Origin: Phenylobacterium sp.
GTDB taxonomy: Bacteria; Pseudomonadota; Alphaproteobacteria; Caulobacterales; Caulobacteraceae
DNA length: 64,000 nt
Direction of reading: 5' to 3'
NCBI RefSeq assembly: GCF_030651185.1
Contig: NZ_JAUSCJ010000022.1
Span: 586,750-650,749 of the forward strand
The position numbers and the translations under genes are program-made. The notes under the pieces are model-generated. The model was not told where the DNA came from. It saw only the letters and a program-made list of their open reading frames with translations, and did no database searches. Of the stretch, positions 62,001-64,000 are shown one piece after another. Each line of letters starts with the position of its first letter. Position 1 is the stretch's first letter.

Positions 62001-62800
62001 CCAAGGAGAAGGCTGAGGCCGCGGCGCAGGCCAAGTCGGACTTCCTGGCCAATATGAGCCACGAACTCCGCACCCCCCTCACGGCCATCATCGGTTTCGC
62101 CGGCCTGCTGGGCGCGAAGGGCAAGCTGGGCGAGATGGAAGCCAAGTTCGTCGAGCGGATCGTCAAGGCCAGCCGCAATCTGCTGACCCTGATCAACGAA
62201 GTGCTCGACATCTCCAAGGTCGATGCCGGCCTGATCGTGCTGGAGCGGGTGCCGACCCCCTTGCGCGCCTTGGCCGAGGACGCGGTGCAACTGTTCGGGG
62301 AACAGGCCCGCGCCAAGGGGTTGGAGCTGCGGGCGGAGATCGGCGTGGAGGTGCCCGACCAGGTCTTCGCCGACCCGGTTCGCCTGGCTCAGATCCTCGC
62401 CAACCTGCTGGGCAATGCGGTCAAGTTCACCGCGGCGGGCGGCGTGACCTTGAGGATCATGCAGACGTCGTCGAAGCGCCTTCGTTTCGAAGTTTCGGAT
62501 ACGGGCGAGGGCATCGCGGTCGATCGGGTCGACAAGCTGTTCGTCCGATTTGTGCAGGCCGACAGCTCCACGACGCGAAACCATGGCGGCACCGGGCTGG
62601 GGCTGGCGATCTGCAAGGGCCTTGTCGACCTCATGGACGGACAGATCGGCATCCAAAGCTTCGCCGGCGAGGGCTCGACCTTCTGGTTTGAGATTCCGCT
62701 GACAGAAATCTCCGACGCATCGCCCAGGCCTGGCGACCAGGGCGAACGTCATCCGATCGCTCATCTCGAAGGCTCGGCGGTTATTCTCGGAGAGCGGTAG
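59006..62800 (+). CDS. MASE1 multi-PAS sensor histidine kinase
   Basis: A 1264-residue membrane kinase. An N-terminal MASE1 domain of about eight helices (about 30-300) contains P-A-S-A-V-A-L-A-M-I. Five PAS domains follow between about 330 and 990; two contain the repeated S-E-x-x-Y-R-M-L-A-E-H-S-S-D-I. The HisKA domain has His1019 in N-M-S-H-E-L-R-T-P-L. The ATPase has N-L-L-G-N-A-V-K-F-T, D-T-G-E-G-I and G-T-G-L-G-L-A-I. There is no receiver domain, so phosphate must leave to a separate regulator, probably one of the neighbours. GAGAGGG precedes ATG 59006. Confidence 0.95.
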   Translation: MFSDEDSLHKLYGDADRQGRANTSRPGTGLLWMLAGVLGYAFLLWLSLTFLREGNGVAAVTPASAVALAMIMRRPPATWWAPLGACFAATLMVVAVAGGRPQLGVEIAAANMIEVALVAAVLCRWRGARFDFGQSADLAVFACVCMLVPWLTSIVYLLPGGATLQPASLILRAVAHGLGFLVFTPALMLLRLKDAELFNPARRRAALLSGLMLAVALGLVFGQSRYPLLFLALPPIVLMAFLFELEGAAVAILVTTLVSIVSAYEGRGPLALITGSMTERILVLQLFLATSSLLVLPVGSALSQRRAVLRSVGGARDEALDAHASAREMQQLATMAEKLAGVAYWRRNPVTGEAWWSQQMYELVGFPSEAGVPSIEATLAKVHPADRDRLRAAIEGLMREGAPVKEQVTLERQNGDRRVIRVQAEAEQTPGGGVGSVFGAFLDVTDVHRTEAALSESEARFRSWAENSDDVVVHTALDGRLSYVSPSVERVAGWRPEEMIGRSFESLTHPDDSERVRKEVVRRLKAADDAPQPPIEYRVICKNGETIWVEAKPKFLIDPMSGLRLGVTDVIRNITDRKRQETLFRQAVESAPNAMVMIDAAGRIDMVNALAERTFGYERGELLGQAIEILVPERFQVHHPGLRDSFFADPRSRAMGAGGDLFGLRKDGTEFPIEIGLNPIETDEGPKVISAIVDITDRKEAEERVRKALAETEEARAALARSEGDYRMLAEHSSDIVIRTDPSGVITYCSPAVRQQGFTPEEIVGTTALNLSHPDDISAALARRAQNLSGAPIDPTVDRHQRLRTKSGEYRWFEGAPSVLRDEEGKVIAVINSLRDIHQRKQMEQDLLAAKVAAEAAAEDAEGASLAMAESEARYRMLAEHSSDIIIRYGPDGTIRYASPAVTALGYSPEEVRGRKTLEFIHADDRPEVMERQRRLFAGQLEPEALNHRIRFVHRSGEFRWFDAARSVVRDDAGQITEVISALRDVEERTKIEVELVAAKEKAEAAAQAKSDFLANMSHELRTPLTAIIGFAGLLGAKGKLGEMEAKFVERIVKASRNLLTLINEVLDISKVDAGLIVLERVPTPLRALAEDAVQLFGEQARAKGLELRAEIGVEVPDQVFADPVRLAQILANLLGNAVKFTAAGGVTLRIMQTSSKRLRFEVSDTGEGIAVDRVDKLFVRFVQADSSTTRNHGGTGLGLAICKGLVDLMDGQIGIQSFAGEGSTFWFEIPLTEISDASPRPGDQGERHPIAHLEGSAVILGER

Positions 62801-62923
62801 GCCGCGCAAGGCGGCCTGAGCCGCATCGGGCGCCGTGACGCTCGCCGCCGGCGTGCAGGCCATCGTGGATTGCGCGCGCTGTGCTAAGGCTGGGCGACCT
62901 TCCTAGGACGCCTGACCTTGCCC

Positions 62924-63421
62924 ATGCGTTTCCGTGCGCTGACTTCTGTTCTTTTGCTCGCGGCCCTGGCGGCCTGCGGCCGCGGCCAGACTGTTGATCC
63001 GGGGCCGCCGGCCCAGCCGACGCGGTGGTCGGCCATCGTCACCGGGGCGGGAATGACCCTGGCCTATGCGCCGGAGAGCCCCAGCGTCCAGACCCCGCCG
63101 ATCCGCCTGAGCTGCGCCCGCGATCCCGCCCTCTTCCAGGTGGCGGTGGAGAAGATCATCCCGATCTCCAGCGAGGACCGCCTGTCGGTGGGCTTCGACG
63201 GCGCGCCCTTCGCGCTCGCCGTGACCCCGGAATCCCTCGAGGCGCCCGAGGGCGTCGAGGCGGCCGGGCCGATCACCGAGGACCTGCTGGTGATGCTGCA
63301 GACCGCCCGGGTGATTCAGGGCTCCTATGGCGCGACGGGGTTCGGGCCCTATGACGCGCCGCCGCCCGCCATGCTGACGCGTTTTGCTCAGGGCTGCCGC
63401 GCGGCTGGGGTCAGCCGATAG
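62924..63421 (+). CDS. Lipoprotein of unknown function
   Basis: About 165 residues from ATG 62924 (a TTG at 62918 is in frame). The leader ends in a lipobox L-A-A-C near residue 18, so the protein should be lipid-anchored. The mature part includes M-T-L-A-Y-A-P-E-S-P-S-V, I-R-L-S-C-A-R-D-P and a C-terminal R-F-A-Q-G-C-R. No family is recognised. Its last 34 bases overlap the end of the convergent acetyltransferase gene. Confidence 0.75.
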   Translation: MRFRALTSVLLLAALAACGRGQTVDPGPPAQPTRWSAIVTGAGMTLAYAPESPSVQTPPIRLSCARDPALFQVAVEKIIPISSEDRLSVGFDGAPFALAVTPESLEAPEGVEAAGPITEDLLVMLQTARVIQGSYGATGFGPYDAPPPAMLTRFAQGCRAAGVSR

Positions 63422-63900
63422 AGGTCCTGCACCTGGCCGTTGTCCTCGTACTGACCATCGGGGACGAAGCCGAGCTTGGTGAGCACGCCCTTCGACCCGG
63501 CGTTCTGCGGGTGCGTCCAGGCCGCGAGGCCCGGCAGCCGTAGGGTTTCCAGGCCGTGCTCCACCAGCCGTCGTCCCGCCTCGGTGGCGATCCCGTCGCC
63601 CCAGGCCGCGCGCTTCAGGCGGTAGCCGAGTTGGATCTCATCGGTCCCTTCCAGCGGGACCAGCAGCCCCCAGCCCAGCATCTCCTCGGGCGCGGTCTTG
63701 CGGAAGATCGCCCAGTAGCCGAGGCCCTGGCCCCAGTTGGTGGCGAGCTGGCGGGTCAGGCGGACTCGCTGCTGTGCGGCGGGCCAGACCGGTCCGAGGT
63801 AGGCCATCACCTCTGGGTCGCTGTTGATGGCGACACAGGCCTCCAGATGCTCGGGGCCGCGCGGCCGCAGGATCAGGCGCGCGGTCTCCCAGACGCTCAT
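63388..63900 (-). CDS. GNAT family N-acetyltransferase (RimJ/RimL type)
   Basis: A 170-residue acetyltransferase using acetyl-CoA. The opening T-A-R-L-I-L-R-P-R-G-P-E-H is the RimJ/RimL-type N-terminus. I-Q-L-G-Y-R-L-K-R-A-A-W-G-D-G-I-A-T-E is the CoA-binding motif A, and H-P-Q-N-A-G-S-K-G-V-L-T-K-L-G-F is the usual C-terminal block. Substrate may be a protein N-terminus or a small amine. Its ATG overlaps the stop of the upstream gene (TGATG). Confidence 0.92.
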   Translation of the reverse strand: MSVWETARLILRPRGPEHLEACVAINSDPEVMAYLGPVWPAAQQRVRLTRQLATNWGQGLGYWAIFRKTAPEEMLGWGLLVPLEGTDEIQLGYRLKRAAWGDGIATEAGRRLVEHGLETLRLPGLAAWTHPQNAGSKGVLTKLGFVPDGQYEDNGQVQDLYRLTPAARQP

Positions 63901-64000
63901 CAGGCGGCGAAGATCCAGGCGCTGTCGAGGCTGGTTATGGAAACCCCCACCAGGATCATCTTGCCGCCGCCCGCCATGTCGATGACCGTGTCGGCGCCGA
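63900..64000 (-). CDS. C-terminus of a probable calcium-binding, RTX-like secreted protein (5' end beyond window)
   Basis: Only the last 32 codons are visible: G-A-D-T-V-I-D-M-A-G-G-G-K-M-I-L-V-G-V then S-L-D-S-A-W-I-F-A-A and stop. The pattern A-D-T-V-x-D-x-G-G-G-D-x-x-x-L-x-G-V followed by a hydrophobic end resembles the C-terminal secretion region of haemolysin-type calcium-binding proteins. The rest lies outside, so the assignment is tentative. Confidence 0.5.
   Translation of the reverse strand, partial: GADTVIDMAGGGKMILVGVSITSLDSAWIFAA

Overview
The window looks like chromosomal DNA of a high-GC alphaproteobacterium. A Caulobacteraceae-type host (Phenylobacterium/Caulobacter relatives) fits best. 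This rests on GC-rich codon use, a TonB-dependent receptor, an HWE histidine kinase, an MCP ending in a W-E-E-F tether, a fused indolepyruvate:ferredoxin oxidoreductase, and intergenic palindromic repeats of alphaproteobacterial style. The assignment is an inference; no rRNA is present. Genes are tightly packed on both strands, and one tRNA-Met(CAT) lies at 56196-56272.

Layout. 1-9 kb: partial fatty acid hydroxylase, DUF3597 protein, TonB-dependent receptor, divergent GH31 sulfoquinovosidase (YihQ type) with a secreted alpha/beta hydrolase, D-aminoacylase-like amidohydrolase, SRPBCC protein. 9-19.5 kb: hemolysin III protein, a regulator with an internal duplication, DMT exporter, small secreted proteins, the 3' remnant of an S9 peptidase, YpfJ-type metallopeptidase, an Asp/Glu racemase plus D-cysteine desulfhydrase/cysteate lyase operon, a TPP riboswitch and thiC, and a pentapeptide repeat protein. 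19.5-24.4 kb is an accessory region: tandem small membrane paralogs, then a photoactive yellow protein (PYP) module (PAS protein, frameshifted pyp, PYP-type 4-coumarate:CoA ligase), a REP-associated tyrosine transposase with flanking repeats, and a VapBC pair. 24.4-34 kb: HtaA-domain protein, coaD, phosphatase, methyltransferase, two beta-trefoil lectin-like paralogs, MCP, glycosyltransferase, a second VapBC under a 40-bp perfect palindrome, HAD hydrolase. 34-48 kb: acyl-CoA synthetase, epimerase, HWE kinase, uvrC, pgsA, pirin, Lrp regulator divergent from the oxidoreductase. 48-56 kb: APC permease, L-2-hydroxyglutarate oxidase-like enzyme, flavin monooxygenase, PQQ-type sugar dehydrogenase lipoprotein, and a GT4/asparagine synthase pair. 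56-64 kb: tRNA-Met, a third lectin paralog, a phosphorelay cluster (Hpt, three single-domain response regulators, MASE1/PAS kinase), a lipoprotein, a GNAT enzyme, and the C-terminus of a repeat-type secreted protein.

The most interesting part is 20274-23573. PYP is a blue-light sensor whose p-coumaroyl chromophore must be activated by a dedicated CoA ligase. Both genes are here beside a LOV-like PAS protein that lacks the photoactive cysteine. The module is bounded by identical 26-bp repeats and adjoins a RAYT transposase. The pyp frame is broken once, at 21304-21309, although every chromophore-binding residue is kept. No tyrosine ammonia-lyase gene, which would supply coumarate, is in the window. 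The second theme is a possible organosulfur capacity: a sulfoquinovosidase with all the diagnostic residues at 4 kb and a possible cysteate sulfo-lyase at 15 kb.
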